NCBI RefSeq assembly: GCF_016742135.1
Contig: NZ_JACVCG010000003.1
Location: 186,001-250,000, forward strand
Length of the DNA stretch: 64,000 nucleotides
Reading direction: 5' to 3'
Source: Brevundimonas sp.
GTDB taxonomy: Bacteria > Pseudomonadota > Alphaproteobacteria > Caulobacterales > Caulobacteraceae
Both the position numbers and the translations under genes were made by a program. Shown here one piece after another: positions 36,159 to 47,147 of this stretch; within the stretch, counting starts at the first letter, position 1, and each line of letters begins with the position of its first letter. The notes under the pieces are model-generated. The model saw only the letters and a program-made list of their open reading frames with translations. It searched no databases and had not been told where the DNA came from.

Positions 36159-36182
36159 CCCGGATGCGACGGCGTATCCGGG
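36159..36182 (+). promoter_or_regulatory. Stem-loop in the pnp leader
   Basis: CCCGGATGCG pairs with CGTATCCGGG (ten pairs, one of them G-U) around the tetraloop ACGG, about 80 bases before the pnp ATG. No T-run follows, so it is not a terminator. In E. coli, a leader duplex cut by RNase III mediates PNPase autoregulation; a similar use here is inferred. Confidence 0.45.
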
Positions 36183-36263
36183 TTCCTGGGCCCGAAGGAC
36201 TGAGAATAGCCCTGACTGTCCGCCCCCATCGGCAATCCGGCCATGGGATACGAAAGAGAAAAT

Positions 36264-38498
36264 ATGTTCGATATCAAACGCAAGACCATCGAGTGGGCCG
36301 GTCGCCCGCTGACGCTGGAAACGGGCCGCATCGCCCGTCAGGCGGACGGCGCGGTTCTGGCCACCTATGGCGAGACCGTGGTGCTGGCCACCGTCGTCTA
36401 TGGCCGCGCGCCCAAGCCCGGCCTCGATTTCTTCCCCCTGACGGTCAATTATCAGGAAAAGACCTTTGCCTCGGGTCGCATCCCCGGCGGCTATTTCAAG
36501 CGTGAAGGCCGCCCGACCGAAAAGGAAACCCTGGTTTCCCGCCTGATCGACCGCCCGATCCGCCCCCTGTTCGTCAAGGGTTTCAAGAACGAGACCCAGG
36601 TGATCGTCACCGTCCTGCAGCACGATCTGGAGAATGATCCGGACGTGGTCGGCATGGTCGCGGCCTCGGCCGCCCTGACGATCTCCGGCGTGCCCTTCAT
36701 GGGCCCGATCGCCGCGGCCCGCGTCGGCTATGTCAACGGCGAGCTGGTCCTGAACCCGACCCTCGACCAGATGCCCGACTCGGATCTGGATCTGGTGGTC
36801 GCCGGCACCCAGGACGCCCTGATGATGGTCGAGTCCGAAGCGAAGGAGCTGTCGGAAGACACCTTCCTCGATGCCCTGATGTTCGCCCACAAGGGCATGC
36901 AGCCGGTCATCGATGCCATCATCGACCTGGCCGAGCACGCCGCCAAGGAGCCGTTCGACTTCCAGCCCGAGGATCACTCGGACGTGGTCGCCTCGATCAA
37001 GGGTCTGGTCGGCGAGGACATCAAGGCCGCCTATGCCCATGCCGGCAAGTATGAGCGCCGCACCGGCGTCGACGTGGCCAAGAAGAAGGCCGCCGAAGCC
37101 CTGGTCAAGACCGACGAGAACCCGGACGGCGTCGAGCCGGCCAAATTCGCCGCCGCCTTCAAGGAATGCGAGGCCGAGGTCCTGCGTCGCGACATCATCG
37201 AGAACGGCCACCGCGTCGACGGTCGCGCCCTCGACAAGGTCCGTCCGATCGTTTCGGAGGTCGGCGTCTTCCCGCGCACCCACGGTTCGGCCCTGTTCAC
37301 CCGCGGTGAAACCCAGGCCATCGTCGTCGCCACCCTCGGCACCGGCGAGGACGAACAGTACATCGACGCCCTGACCGGGACCTATAAGGAGAAGTTCCTC
37401 CTGCACTACAACTTCCCCCCCTATTCGGTCGGGGAAACGGGCCGCATGGGCGGCGCCGGCCGTCGCGAGATCGGCCACGGCAAGCTGGCCTGGCGCGCCA
37501 TTCGCCCGATGCTGCCGTCATCGGAGGAGTTCCCCTACACCATCCGTCTGGTGTCGGAGATCACCGAGTCGAACGGCTCGTCCTCCATGGCCACGGTCTG
37601 CGGTTCGTCGCTGGCCCTGATGGATGCCGGTGTGCCGCTCAAGAAGCCGGTCTCGGGCATTGCCATGGGCCTGATCCTGGAGCCCTCGGGCGAGTTCGCC
37701 ATCCTGTCCGACATCCTGGGCGACGAGGACCACCTCGGCGACATGGACTTCAAGGTGGCCGGCACCCGTGACGGCATCACCAGCCTGCAGATGGACATCA
37801 AGGTCGCCGGCATCACCGAGGAGATCATGAAGAAGGCCATCGCCCAGGCGTCGGCCGGCCGTCTGCACATCCTCGATGAAATGGACAAGGCCATCGACGG
37901 GGCCCGCACCGAGCTGGGCGAGTTCGCGCCCAAGATCGAGCAGATCAAGATTCCGGTCGACAAGATCCGCGACGTGATCGGCACCGGCGGCAAGATCATC
38001 CGCGAAATCGTCGAGAAGACCGGCGCCAAGGTCAACATCGAGGACGACGGCACCGTCAAGATCGCCGCCTCGGAACAGGACAAGATCGACGCCGCCAAGG
38101 AGTGGATCAAATCGATCACCTCCGAGCCCGAGCCCGGCATGATCTATTCCGGCAAGGTCGTGAAGGTCGTCGACTTCGGCGCTTTCGTGAACTTCTTCGG
38201 TGCCAAGGACGGTCTGGTCCACGTGTCGCAGATCTCGCTGGAGCGCGTCGCCAACCCGGCCGACGTCCTGTCGGAAGGCCAGGAGGTCAAGGTCAAATTC
38301 CTGGGCTTCGACGATCGCGGCAAGACCAAGCTCAGCATGAAGGTCGTCGATCAGGAAACCGGTGAGGACATCACCGACAAGATCAACGCCGAACGCGCCG
38401 AACGCGGCGAGCCGCCGCTGTCGGACGACACGGGCGGCCGTCCCAAGCGGGAAGGCGGCGGTGATCGCGACCGCAGCCGCGGCCGTCGCCGCGACTGA
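36264..38498 (+). CDS. pnp: Polyribonucleotide nucleotidyltransferase (PNPase)
   Basis: A phosphorolytic 3'-5' exoribonuclease and degradosome component. ATG 36264 lies just after GAAAGAGAAAAT and gives 744 residues beginning [28 protein letters not shown]; the ATG 21 bases upstream is not preceded by a binding site. Two RNase PH domains (active-site region [20 protein letters not shown]), then KH ([20 protein letters not shown]) and S1 ([22 protein letters not shown]) domains are present. The C-terminal tail is Arg/Gly/Asp-rich, possibly the degradosome contact. Confidence 0.98.
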   Translation: MFDIKRKTIEWAGRPLTLETGRIARQADGAVLATYGETVVLATVVYGRAPKPGLDFFPLTVNYQEKTFASGRIPGGYFKREGRPTEKETLVSRLIDRPIRPLFVKGFKNETQVIVTVLQHDLENDPDVVGMVAASAALTISGVPFMGPIAAARVGYVNGELVLNPTLDQMPDSDLDLVVAGTQDALMMVESEAKELSEDTFLDALMFAHKGMQPVIDAIIDLAEHAAKEPFDFQPEDHSDVVASIKGLVGEDIKAAYAHAGKYERRTGVDVAKKKAAEALVKTDENPDGVEPAKFAAAFKECEAEVLRRDIIENGHRVDGRALDKVRPIVSEVGVFPRTHGSALFTRGETQAIVVATLGTGEDEQYIDALTGTYKEKFLLHYNFPPYSVGETGRMGGAGRREIGHGKLAWRAIRPMLPSSEEFPYTIRLVSEITESNGSSSMATVCGSSLALMDAGVPLKKPVSGIAMGLILEPSGEFAILSDILGDEDHLGDMDFKVAGTRDGITSLQMDIKVAGITEEIMKKAIAQASAGRLHILDEMDKAIDGARTELGEFAPKIEQIKIPVDKIRDVIGTGGKIIREIVEKTGAKVNIEDDGTVKIAASEQDKIDAAKEWIKSITSEPEPGMIYSGKVVKVVDFGAFVNFFGAKDGLVHVSQISLERVANPADVLSEGQEVKVKFLGFDDRGKTKLSMKVVDQETGEDITDKINAERAERGEPPLSDDTGGRPKREGGGDRDRSRGRRRD

Positions 38499-38520
38499 TC
38501 GCTGATCAACGATTGAGGAA

Positions 38521-38553
38521 AAGGCCCCGTCGGAAACGCCGGGGCCTTTTTCG
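38521..38553 (+). terminator. Intrinsic terminator after pnp
   Basis: GGCCCCG and CGGGGCC pair across a short loop and are followed by TTTTTCG. It starts about 22 bases after the pnp stop codon. Confidence 0.85.
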
Positions 38554-38670
38554 TGGGGCCAAGGACGAACATCCTTCTCCCGCAAGGGGAGAAGGGCCGA
38601 TACTGCTGGGCTCGGGCCGTCGATCACGATGGCCCGAGCCGAATTCCCTCGCCGTTTCAACACCCCGCAG

Positions 38671-38971
38671 ATTCCCGCACCGTTCTGCCCGCCCTGGCCA
38701 CCGCAGACCCCATACTGTCCGGTTGCCAATGCCGCCGCCGAGGGAGGCGTAGCCATTCCAGACGGTTCAGACGGTTCAGACGGTTCAGACGGTGTTTAAT
38801 TCCTCCCCCGTCGGGGGAGGGGGACCGCGGCGCGCAGCGCCGGGGTGGTGGGGGCAGGCCGCCTGCCGACGAAGGCATCCCGATGTCTGCTGACTTGAGC
38901 CCCCTCCACCATCCTTCGGATGGTCCCCCTCCCCCAAGGGGGAGGAATGGATTCAGACTATTCAGACGGTG
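38671..38971. repeat. Composite dispersed repeat, copy 2 (inverse orientation) with a nested G/C-rich element
   Basis: Read on the minus strand, it has the same parts as copy 1 at 2901-3066. First come nonamers at 38950-38971, then the hairpin arm TCCATTCCTCCCCC, then GGGGGAGGAATTAAACA. Four CGTCTGAAC-type nonamers follow (38757-38793), then GGCAACCGGACAG and CAGGGCGGGCAGAACGGT. Unlike copy 1, the two hairpin arms are separated by about 130 bp of the element seen between rbfA and truB. The rest of the 545-bp gene-free stretch 38499-39043 holds the pnp terminator and a short CTTCTCCC/GGGGAGAAG hairpin at 38574-38595. Confidence 0.8.
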
Positions 38972-39043
38972 TTTTCGATGAGTGCAACGCATCTGAAATC
39001 GGCCTATGGCTGATGGTCTTCCTGTCCTGATCCGAGCCCGCCG

Positions 39044-40711
39044 GTGAGCCTGCCCCCCGAGACCGTTCCGACGCCCGAGGCGACGGCCACCTCCGCCCCG
39101 CCCACCCGGCGTGAAGGCGGCATGGTGCGGTCCTCGGCCATTTTTAGCGGCCTGACCCTGATCAGTCGCGGCGCGGGATTCGCGCGCGATGTGGTCATCT
39201 CGGCCGCGCTTGGCGCCTCGGCCGGACCTGCCGCCGACGCCTATAATACCGCCCTCAGCTTCCCAAACCTGTTCCGGCGCATCTTTGCCGAGGGGGCGTT
39301 CGCCGCGGCCTTCGTACCCGCCTATGCCCGCACGCTCGAGACCGAGGGCCCCGAGGCCGCCGACCGGGTTGCGACGCAGGCCCTGGCCATGGTCGCCATG
39401 GTCACCGTGGTCCTGACGATCATCGCCCAGCTGGCCATGCCGTGGATCATGACGGTCATCAACGTCGGATTCCTGAACGATCCGGCGCGGTTCAAGCTGG
39501 CCGTGGTCCTGACCCAGATCACCATGCCCTATCTGCCGTGCATGGCGGTCGCCGCCCTGCTGTCCGGCGTTCTGAACGCGCGGGGCCGGTTCATCGTCTC
39601 GGGCGCCTACCCGATCCTGCTGAACCTGATCATGCTGGCCGCCGTCATTCCGGCGACGGGCGGACAGGTCGGCGCGGCCTATGCGGCGTCCTGGGCGGTG
39701 CTGGCGGCGGGCGTGGCCCAGGCCGGCCTGTGCTGGTGGGCGGTGCGCCGGGCCGGGGCCAACATCCGCCTGGCGATCCCGCGCCTGACGCCAGCGGTCA
39801 AGGCCATCATCATCACCGCCATCCCCGCCGCCATCGGCAATTCGGCCACCCAGGTGAATGTCTTCATCTCGGGCAATCTGGCCAGTTTCGTCGAGGGCGG
39901 CCGCAGCTGGCTGGCGACTGCGGACCGGCTGTACCAGCTGCCGCTGGGTCTGGTGGGGGTGGCGATCGGCATCGCCCTTCTGCCGCGCCTGTCGGCGGCC
40001 GTGGCCTCCAACGACCATGAGCGGCAGAAGGCCTCGATGGATCAGGCCGTGCTGCTGTCCATGGCCCTGACCCTGCCCGCCGCCGCCGCCCTGATGGGCA
40101 TGCCCTATTTCCTGATCGACGCCCTGTTCACGCGCGGCGCCTTCCTCGACGTCGACGCCCGCGCCACGGCCGAGGCCCTGTTCCAGTTCGGCTGGGGCGT
40201 GCCGGCCTTTGTGCTGATCCGCATCCTCGCCCCGGCCTTCTTCGCGCGCGGCGACACCCGCTCGCCGATGCGATTTGCCCTGGTGTCGGTGGCCGTCAAT
40301 GCCGTGGTGGCCGTGGGGCTGTTCTATTCGGGCATGGGCGTGCCCGGCATCGCCGCCGCCGTCAGTGCCGCCGCCTGGTCGAATGCCGGCCTGCTGGGGC
40401 TCACGCTGTGGCGGCGCGACCATTACCGGCCCGGCCCGGCGCTGGTCTCGCGCCTGATCCGCATCGCCTTCGCCGCCGCCGGTATGGGCGCGCTGGTCGC
40501 CGTCGCCACCTGGGGGCGGCCGTATTATGAGCCGTCGGTCGGACAGGCCCTGTCGGGTCTCGGTCTTGACCACGGCGCCAAGGAGCTCTCGGTCCTGCTG
40601 GTCACCGCCCTCGGCGGCCTGGCCTATGCCGTCCTCGCCCTCGCCACCCGGGCGGTGCGCATTTCCGAGCTGAAGGCGCTGGTCCAGCGCGGCAATGGAG
40701 CCAGGGCCTGA
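39044..40711 (+). CDS. murJ: Lipid II flippase MurJ
   Basis: A 555-residue MOP-superfamily protein with about 14 membrane segments that flips lipid II for peptidoglycan synthesis. GTG 39044 precedes a 25-residue polar leader, then VRSSAIFSGLTLISRGAGFARDVVISAALG. MurJ landmarks include AYNTALSFPNLFRRIFAEGAFAAAFVP, YQLPLGLVGVAIGIALLPRLS and RGAFLDVDA. It is followed after 33 bp by trpS in the same direction. Confidence 0.96.
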   Translation: MSLPPETVPTPEATATSAPPTRREGGMVRSSAIFSGLTLISRGAGFARDVVISAALGASAGPAADAYNTALSFPNLFRRIFAEGAFAAAFVPAYARTLETEGPEAADRVATQALAMVAMVTVVLTIIAQLAMPWIMTVINVGFLNDPARFKLAVVLTQITMPYLPCMAVAALLSGVLNARGRFIVSGAYPILLNLIMLAAVIPATGGQVGAAYAASWAVLAAGVAQAGLCWWAVRRAGANIRLAIPRLTPAVKAIIITAIPAAIGNSATQVNVFISGNLASFVEGGRSWLATADRLYQLPLGLVGVAIGIALLPRLSAAVASNDHERQKASMDQAVLLSMALTLPAAAALMGMPYFLIDALFTRGAFLDVDARATAEALFQFGWGVPAFVLIRILAPAFFARGDTRSPMRFALVSVAVNAVVAVGLFYSGMGVPGIAAAVSAAAWSNAGLLGLTLWRRDHYRPGPALVSRLIRIAFAAAGMGALVAVATWGRPYYEPSVGQALSGLGLDHGAKELSVLLVTALGGLAYAVLALATRAVRISELKALVQRGNGARA

Positions 40712-40744
40712 TGCCCGCTCTTGCCCTCCCGCCCCTGCTGGGGC

Positions 40745-41791
<1,047 letters not shown>

Positions 41792-41792
41792 G

Positions 41793-42242
41793 ATGAGCAC
41801 CCATACCGCAACCGTCGACTGGTCGAGGGGCGATCAATCGTTCACCGACGGGGTCTATTCCCGGGGCCACGCGTGGCGGTTCGACGGGGGTGCCGTGGTG
41901 CGCGGCTCGTCCGCGCCGCCGGTGCCGGGCTCTGACCCGTCGGCCGTCGATCCGGAAGAGGCGCTGGTGGCGGCCGTTTCCGCCTGCCATATGCTGTTCT
42001 TTCTGGCCTTTGCGGCCAAGGCCGGCCTGACGGTTGACCGCTATACGGACGCGGCCGTGGCCGAGATGGGCCGGGACGACCGGGGCAAGGTGTCGATCAC
42101 GCGCGTGACCCTGCGCCCCGACATCCGCTGGGGCGGCGAGACTCCCCCGGCCGGGGTGCTGGACGACCTGCACCACCGGGCGCACGAGGCCTGCTATCTC
42201 GCCAATTCCATCCGGGGCGAGGTGGTCGTCGAGCCGGTCTAG
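41793..42242 (+). CDS. OsmC family protein (peroxiredoxin-like)
   Basis: A 149-residue OsmC/Ohr-fold protein. It has the early RGHAWRFDGG segment, a first conserved Cys in AVSACHMLFFLAFAAKAG and a second in [19 protein letters not shown]. Paired cysteines in these positions reduce organic hydroperoxides in Ohr/OsmC. It belongs to the general OsmC group rather than clear Ohr. Its TAG overlaps the stop of the convergent hydrolase by four bases (CTAG). Confidence 0.9.
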   Translation: MSTHTATVDWSRGDQSFTDGVYSRGHAWRFDGGAVVRGSSAPPVPGSDPSAVDPEEALVAAVSACHMLFFLAFAAKAGLTVDRYTDAAVAEMGRDDRGKVSITRVTLRPDIRWGGETPPAGVLDDLHHRAHEACYLANSIRGEVVVEPV

Positions 42243-42994
42243 AGCGCCGGCGCCAGATCCGTCAGCAGGGCGGTGAAGCGCTGGATCGCCTCGCGAGTCA
42301 GCTCGGGGTCGTGGCGCATGGGCGGGGCGCTCATCGGCTCATCGAAGGAATGCGTGCCCTCGGCGATCCAGGTCTCGACCTCGACGCCACAGTTTCGGAC
42401 CATGGCATGGACCCGTTCGGCATTGCGGACCGTGGTCAGGTGGTCGGTGCGGGCGATCACGCCGATGGTCCGGGGACAGTGCCGCCAGGGCTTCATCCGG
42501 TTGGCCGCCAGAAGGCCGACGTAGGGATAGGCCAGCCAGGCCCCCTTCACCCCCGCGAGGTCGCAGGCGGCGGGGTCGGCGAGACCCAGCGCCCCGGGCC
42601 GGGGGTCGGCGCTCATGGCCTCCATGATCCCCCAGCCGCCGTGGCTCCATCCGGCCAGGCACAGGCGATCGGCATCGACCTCGGGCCGGCGGGACAGGCC
42701 GTCGATCGTGGCCAGCACATCCCCACCCCGGGCGTGCCCGCGGAAATGCAGCCCGGTGCAGACCGTGGCCATGGCGAAGGCGCGGCTCCACCCCCTCGGC
42801 GCGAAGGAATCAATGATGTACGCCCGCCAGCCCGCCGCCTTCGCCGCTTCGGCATAGAGGGGCAGATGGTCCCGAATCCCGCCGCACCCATGGAACAGCA
42901 AAACCGCCGGACGCGGCCGGCCGTCGTCCGGCCCGACCGCCGTCACATGCGGCTCCAGCCGGGCCCAGCGTTCCGCAAGCGTGTCCATGTTCAC
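42239..42994 (-). CDS. Dienelactone hydrolase family alpha/beta hydrolase
   Basis: A 251-residue alpha/beta hydrolase. It shows the oxyanion motif LLFHGCGG, a nucleophile elbow G-W-S-H-G-G (Ser instead of the Cys of classical dienelactone hydrolases), an Asp in ARTDHL and a catalytic His in GTHSFDEP. The substrate is unknown. The hairpin repeat copy B lies nine bases upstream of its ATG, between it and purH. Confidence 0.88.
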   Translation of the reverse strand: MNMDTLAERWARLEPHVTAVGPDDGRPRPAVLLFHGCGGIRDHLPLYAEAAKAAGWRAYIIDSFAPRGWSRAFAMATVCTGLHFRGHARGGDVLATIDGLSRRPEVDADRLCLAGWSHGGWGIMEAMSADPRPGALGLADPAACDLAGVKGAWLAYPYVGLLAANRMKPWRHCPRTIGVIARTDHLTTVRNAERVHAMVRNCGVEVETWIAEGTHSFDEPMSAPPMRHDPELTREAIQRFTALLTDLAPAL

Positions 42995-43002
42995 CCCCTG
43001 TC

Positions 43003-43043
43003 GCCCTCAAGCCGCGAGCAACCGCGTTGCGAGCGTTAGCGCC
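43003..43043. repeat. 41-bp hairpin repeat, copy B
   Basis: It matches copy A (35716-35756) at 36 of 41 positions. The central hairpin here is GCAAC-CGC-GTTGC. Relative to copy A, one C-G pair has become A-T by two matched changes, so the fold is kept. It lies between the hydrolase start and the purH stop. Confidence 0.8.
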
Positions 43044-43049
43044 CCTCGA

Positions 43050-44651
43050 TCAGTGCCGGAAGACACGGACCCCCGTAAAGGCCATGGCGATGCCCTTCTC
43101 GTCGGCGGCGGCGATCACCTCGGCGTCGCGGATCGAGCCGCCGGGCTGGATGACCGAGGTGGCCCCGGCGGCGACCGCCTCCAGCAGACCATCGGCGAAG
43201 GGGAAGAAGGCCTCCGACGCACAGGCCGAGCCCTCGGCCAGCGAGGGCAGACCCTGGGCCTCTCCCGCCTCGCGGGCGCGGATGGCGGCGATGCGGGCGC
43301 TGTCGCGGCGGTTCATCTGGCCCGCGCCGATCCCCGCCGTCTGGCCGTCCTTCGCATAGACGATGGCGTTGGACTTGACGTGCTTGGCCACGGTGAAGGC
43401 GAACAGCATGTCCCGCACCTCCTCGTCGCTGGGCTGGCGCCTGGTGACGATGGTCAGGTCGGCCGGCGTGATGCGCGCCAGATCGCGCGACTGGACGAGG
43501 AAGCCTCCGGCCACCGAGCGGAACACCGATCCCGCCTGCATCGGATCGGGCAGGCCGTCGGTCAGCATCAGGCGCAGGTTCTTCTTGCCCGCAAAGACGG
43601 CCAGCGCCGCTTCATCGGCGCCGGGGGCGATGACCACCTCGGTGAAGATGTCGGTGATCAGCCGCGCGTCCGCCTCGGCCAGAGGCCGGTTGACCGCGAC
43701 CACCCCGCCGAAGGCCGACACGGAATCGCAGGCCAGGGCCCGCTGATAGGCGCTCGACAGGTCTGCCCCGACCGCCACGCCACACGGGTTGGCATGCTTG
43801 ACGATCACACAGGCCGGCTCAGCGAACTCAGCCACCAACTCATAGGCGGCGTCGGCATCGGCGATGTTGTTGTAGCCCAGTTCCTTGCCCTGCAGCTGAC
43901 GGGCATTGGCGACGCCGGGCCGGCGGTCGGCCGTGCGGTAGAAGGCGCCCGTCTGGTGCGGGTTTTCGCCATAGCGCAGGGTCTGGGCCAGGGTGCCGGC
44001 GATGGACTTTCGGACCGGCGCCGCATCCTCGACCCGGTCGGCGAACCAGCCACTGACGGCGGCGTCATAGGCGGCGGTGCGGGCAAAGGCGCGGGCGGCC
44101 AGCTGTTTCCGCAAGGCCAGAGAGGTCGCGCCGTCGGCCGTCAGGGCCGCAATGACCTGATCCATGGCCTCGCGGTCAACGCAGACGGCGACATGGCCGT
44201 GGTTCTTGGCCGCCGAGCGGATCATGGCCGGGCCGCCGATGTCGATGTTCTCGATACAGGCCTCGAAACCCGCGCCTGACTCAACGGTGGATTCAAAGGG
44301 ATAGAGATCGATCCAGGCGATGTCGATCGGACCGATGCCGTGTTGATCCATGGCCTCGGCATGGGTCGGGGCGTTGCGGACGCCCAGCAGGCCGCCGTGC
44401 ACCACCGGGTGCAGCGTCTTGACCCGGCCGTCCATCATTTCCGGAAAGTCCGTCAGGTCGGTCACATCGCGCACCGGCAGGCCGGCCTTGTCGATCGCGG
44501 CGCGGGTGCCGCCCGTGGATACCAGCTCCACCCCAAGGTCGTGGAGGGCCCGGGCGACGTCTTCCAGCCCCGCCTTGTCGGACAGGGAGATCAGGGCGCG
44601 GACCGGGCGTACGGCATCGGGGGCGGGCGGAAAGTCGGGAGCAGCGGGCAT
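43050..44651 (-). CDS. purH: Bifunctional AICAR transformylase/IMP cyclohydrolase
   Basis: A 533-residue enzyme for the last two steps of IMP synthesis. ATG 44651 begins [27 protein letters not shown]. The IMP cyclohydrolase domain (about 17-210) has [38 protein letters not shown]. The transformylase domain includes LRYGENPHQ, the catalytic Lys-His of [12 protein letters not shown], and the C-terminal [19 protein letters not shown] and RVFRH. Further in-frame sequence upstream is antisense shadow. Confidence 0.97.
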   Translation of the reverse strand: MPAAPDFPPAPDAVRPVRALISLSDKAGLEDVARALHDLGVELVSTGGTRAAIDKAGLPVRDVTDLTDFPEMMDGRVKTLHPVVHGGLLGVRNAPTHAEAMDQHGIGPIDIAWIDLYPFESTVESGAGFEACIENIDIGGPAMIRSAAKNHGHVAVCVDREAMDQVIAALTADGATSLALRKQLAARAFARTAAYDAAVSGWFADRVEDAAPVRKSIAGTLAQTLRYGENPHQTGAFYRTADRRPGVANARQLQGKELGYNNIADADAAYELVAEFAEPACVIVKHANPCGVAVGADLSSAYQRALACDSVSAFGGVVAVNRPLAEADARLITDIFTEVVIAPGADEAALAVFAGKKNLRLMLTDGLPDPMQAGSVFRSVAGGFLVQSRDLARITPADLTIVTRRQPSDEEVRDMLFAFTVAKHVKSNAIVYAKDGQTAGIGAGQMNRRDSARIAAIRAREAGEAQGLPSLAEGSACASEAFFPFADGLLEAVAAGATSVIQPGGSIRDAEVIAAADEKGIAMAFTGVRVFRH

Positions 44652-44742
44652 GGCGGGGCTCGGTCTGGAAAGGCGCGGGGAGGGCGGGACTGGCCGCGCG
44701 TCTAGCACCGCCCGGACGCCCGCGCAAAACCGGCCCGTCCGC

Positions 44743-45621
44743 TCAGCCCGGATCCTGCTCGACCAGCTGTCGGACTTCCTCGGCAATCGCTTCGGGCCGG
44801 GGGGCGGTCTCGGCGCGGCGCGTATCCTGACGGCGCGACAGCGTCCAGGTCTTGTCCTCGACAAAGGCCTGTCCATCGAACGCCAGAACCGTGACGGTGA
44901 TGGTCTCGTCGTCCCACTCGATACGGTTGATGCTGGGGGGTACGCCCCGCAGCCGGTGCGACAGGGTTCCACAGCCGACTGCATAGGACCTGTGGTCGCC
45001 CAGCTGGATCGGCAGGGCGAAGGGCACATGGACGTGACCGCTCAGGACCAGATCGACGCCGGCGTCGGCGAACAGCTGGGCCGCCTTGCGTCCCCGCTTC
45101 ACATCACCGGTGACGGGCGCTCCCTCCATCTCGATCAAGGGGTGATGGACGGCCACGATCCGGAGCGCCCCCGCCGGAGCCCGCGTCAGGGCGTCCGCGG
45201 CGCGGGCCGTCTGGTCCAGATCGATGACGCCCTTGGACCAGTTCAGACGGGCCTGCCAGCCGCGCGCCGTGGTGATGCCGCGCACCATCAGGGCCGTGTG
45301 GCTCAGACGGGCGCTGAACTGGTGGTCATGGGCCGGATGACCCACCGCCGCCTCGAACGCCGTCCAGGGGTGAAAGACGCGGGCGATCAGGTCCCAATAG
45401 GGCACGTCGTGATTGCCGACGGTGACGAACACCGGCGTCGGCAGGCTTTCGATCCAGCGGGCGGCGGCGACGAATTCGGACCGGGCCCCGACCTGGGTGA
45501 TGTCGCCGGTGATCAGGGTCAGATCCGGCCGCGTGTCATGCAGCAGGGCATGAGTCGCCGCGACCGCGTCCGGAATCTCACAGCCGAAATGAATGTCCGA
45601 TATCTGGATGAGCCGTCCCAT
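44743..45621 (-). CDS. Metallophosphoesterase (phosphodiesterase-like)
   Basis: A 292-residue calcineurin-fold metal enzyme with all motifs: D-x-H (ISDIHFG), GD (ITGDITQ), GNHD (VGNHDVPYW), a late H in VHHP and GHVH (LSGHVHVPF). It resembles cyclic-nucleotide or lipid-type phosphodiesterases (CpdA/LpxH-like); substrate uncertain. Its ATG overlaps the stop of the upstream diacylglycerol-kinase-like gene, giving a coupled two-gene unit that may act on phospholipid-derived substrates. Confidence 0.9.
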   Translation of the reverse strand: MGRLIQISDIHFGCEIPDAVAATHALLHDTRPDLTLITGDITQVGARSEFVAAARWIESLPTPVFVTVGNHDVPYWDLIARVFHPWTAFEAAVGHPAHDHQFSARLSHTALMVRGITTARGWQARLNWSKGVIDLDQTARAADALTRAPAGALRIVAVHHPLIEMEGAPVTGDVKRGRKAAQLFADAGVDLVLSGHVHVPFALPIQLGDHRSYAVGCGTLSHRLRGVPPSINRIEWDDETITVTVLAFDGQAFVEDKTWTLSRRQDTRRAETAPRPEAIAEEVRQLVEQDPG

Positions 45622-46574
45622 CAGACCTCGCCCTCCGGATTTGCTTCCGGTTCGGGGGCGGGGGCAAGGGCGCGGAAGGCGACGGCGTCAAAGATCACCT
45701 CGGCCTCGGCGTCCAGCAGGGTCGGCTCGCCGTCAATCACGGCGGGGATGCGCGAACGGGCCGAGACGCTGGCATAGCGGGTTGTGCGGGTGCGGACCGC
45801 CGGGTCTCGCCGCCAGTCATCAAACAGGGCGTGGGCCGCCAGGCGAAAGGCTTCGGCCGCCCCGGCGGTATTCATGGCGGCGGCCTCCAGACCTTCTGCG
45901 GCATCGACCGCCCGCGAGATGGTGGGGCTGATCAGAACCAGGGCCTCGGCACGCGAGGGGTGATGTCCCACCAAGGTATAGCGCAGCCGTCCGCTGAAGG
46001 CCCGGCGCAGGGCCCTCTGTCCGTAAAGCCAGGCCAGCCGGAGCCGTCCGGTGCGAACCGCCTCGCGCGCCGGAGCCCACAAGGCGGGCGCCCCCAGAAT
46101 GGCGGCGCAGAAGAAGGGGCGAGAGTCGGCCGCATCGACCACGCGGCCCCCGGCGACGGGGACTTCGATGCCGGTTTCCAGGGCGCGACGCAGGGCTTCC
46201 TTCCAGTCGCCGGTACCGTACAGCGCCTTGGGCAGCATGTTCATGGTGCCGCCGGGCAGGGGCGCGACCAGGGGGCCGTCTGGCCCCGCGCGCGCCGCGA
46301 TGGTACCGGCCGTCCCGTCGCCGGCCAGAACGAACAGGGCGTCGGCGCCGGTGGAAAAGGCCTCATCCACCTGGGCTTCGAACCGGTCGGGTTCCAGGGC
46401 GATGATCGTGGCGCGGAGGGGATAATCGGCGAGGATCGCCTCGACCTCGGCCACGGCGGTGGCCCCGACCCCGCCCGACAGCGGATTGACCAGGACCACG
46501 ATGGAGTCCAGCGGCACGGCGGTCGTCAGCATCCGCGCAGGCGATGACTCGTCTACGGTCAAGGTTTCAGCCAT
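45621..46574 (-). CDS. Diacylglycerol kinase family lipid kinase
   Basis: A 317-residue DAGK-catalytic-domain protein (YegS/DgkB type). It has a nucleotide-binding start IVVLVNPLSGGVGATAV, the Gly-rich ATP loop LAGDGTAGTIAARAG (GGDGT variant with A for the first G) and the PLPGGTMNMLPKAL motif. The C-terminal beta-sandwich shows IDGEP-like VIDGEPTLLDAEAEVIFDAV. It probably phosphorylates diacylglycerol, ceramide-like or sphingoid lipids; caulobacters make sphingolipids, so a ceramide substrate is a fair guess. It is translationally coupled to the phosphoesterase. Confidence 0.88.
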   Translation of the reverse strand: MAETLTVDESSPARMLTTAVPLDSIVVLVNPLSGGVGATAVAEVEAILADYPLRATIIALEPDRFEAQVDEAFSTGADALFVLAGDGTAGTIAARAGPDGPLVAPLPGGTMNMLPKALYGTGDWKEALRRALETGIEVPVAGGRVVDAADSRPFFCAAILGAPALWAPAREAVRTGRLRLAWLYGQRALRRAFSGRLRYTLVGHHPSRAEALVLISPTISRAVDAAEGLEAAAMNTAGAAEAFRLAAHALFDDWRRDPAVRTRTTRYASVSARSRIPAVIDGEPTLLDAEAEVIFDAVAFRALAPAPEPEANPEGEV

Positions 46575-46625
46575 GGCCGGTCAACGTGCCGACCCGCCAT
46601 GGCGTTCCACCGCAGGCGCGGGCCT

Positions 46626-46982
46626 TCAGGGGTTGCGCAACGCGTCCGCCGTCGTTTCGGCACCGGTCTCGAGGGCCTCACCCGTCTTTTCGGCCAGATT
46701 TCCGGCTTCGTCCGCGACGGTCTCCGCCGCCTCCGGGGTCTGACCGACCAGACCCCTTGCGCCGTCGACGCCCCGGGTGATCCAGCCATCGAGCACGGCC
46801 CCGCCCCCGGCAAGGGACTGTTCCTTGATGCCGAGCGCGATCGTCAGGGCTCCAAACACGGCAAGAAGCGTGATGATGAAGCCGATAAGGCCCGAGAGAC
46901 CGGCACCGGACCGGCGCTTCTTGCGGGCCCAGACCGGGCCAGCATCCCCCTCCGACATACGAGTGATCTGATTGAACCGCAT
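46626..46982 (-). CDS. Small single-pass membrane protein
   Basis: 118 residues: a basic cytoplasmic stretch (ARKKRRSG), one membrane segment (LIGFIITLLAVFGALTIALGI, residues about 32-52) and an acidic Ala/Thr/Glu helical tail facing outward. ATG 46982 has an AGGGGG about nine bases upstream; M9 at 46958 is an alternative. No domain is recognised. It lies 51 bp before the lipid kinase gene on the same strand. Confidence 0.7.
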   Translation of the reverse strand: MRFNQITRMSEGDAGPVWARKKRRSGAGLSGLIGFIITLLAVFGALTIALGIKEQSLAGGGAVLDGWITRGVDGARGLVGQTPEAAETVADEAGNLAEKTGEALETGAETTADALRNP

Positions 46983-47147
46983 ACGCTAAAACCCCCTACG
47001 TTCGAGAGCGTCGGCGGCACAAACATCCCCCCGACCGCCGTCTTCCCGGACCTTAATACAGTCTTAATGCGATATATAGTCGAGGAACCGGGGCAGTATT
47101 CCAGCGTTCTCACCCCGGGGGCGAACTGAAGGGAAAAGGGATTGACG

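Noticed and set aside
38553..38981. Open frame across the repeat region before murJ
   Set aside because: It translates repeat DNA; composition and lack of any homologous look make it non-coding.
46599..47129. Plus-strand open frame of 176 residues between the lipid kinase and the glycine-zipper lipoprotein
   Set aside because: It is mostly antisense to the small membrane-protein gene and then runs through promoter-like AT-rich DNA. No signal peptide or domain.
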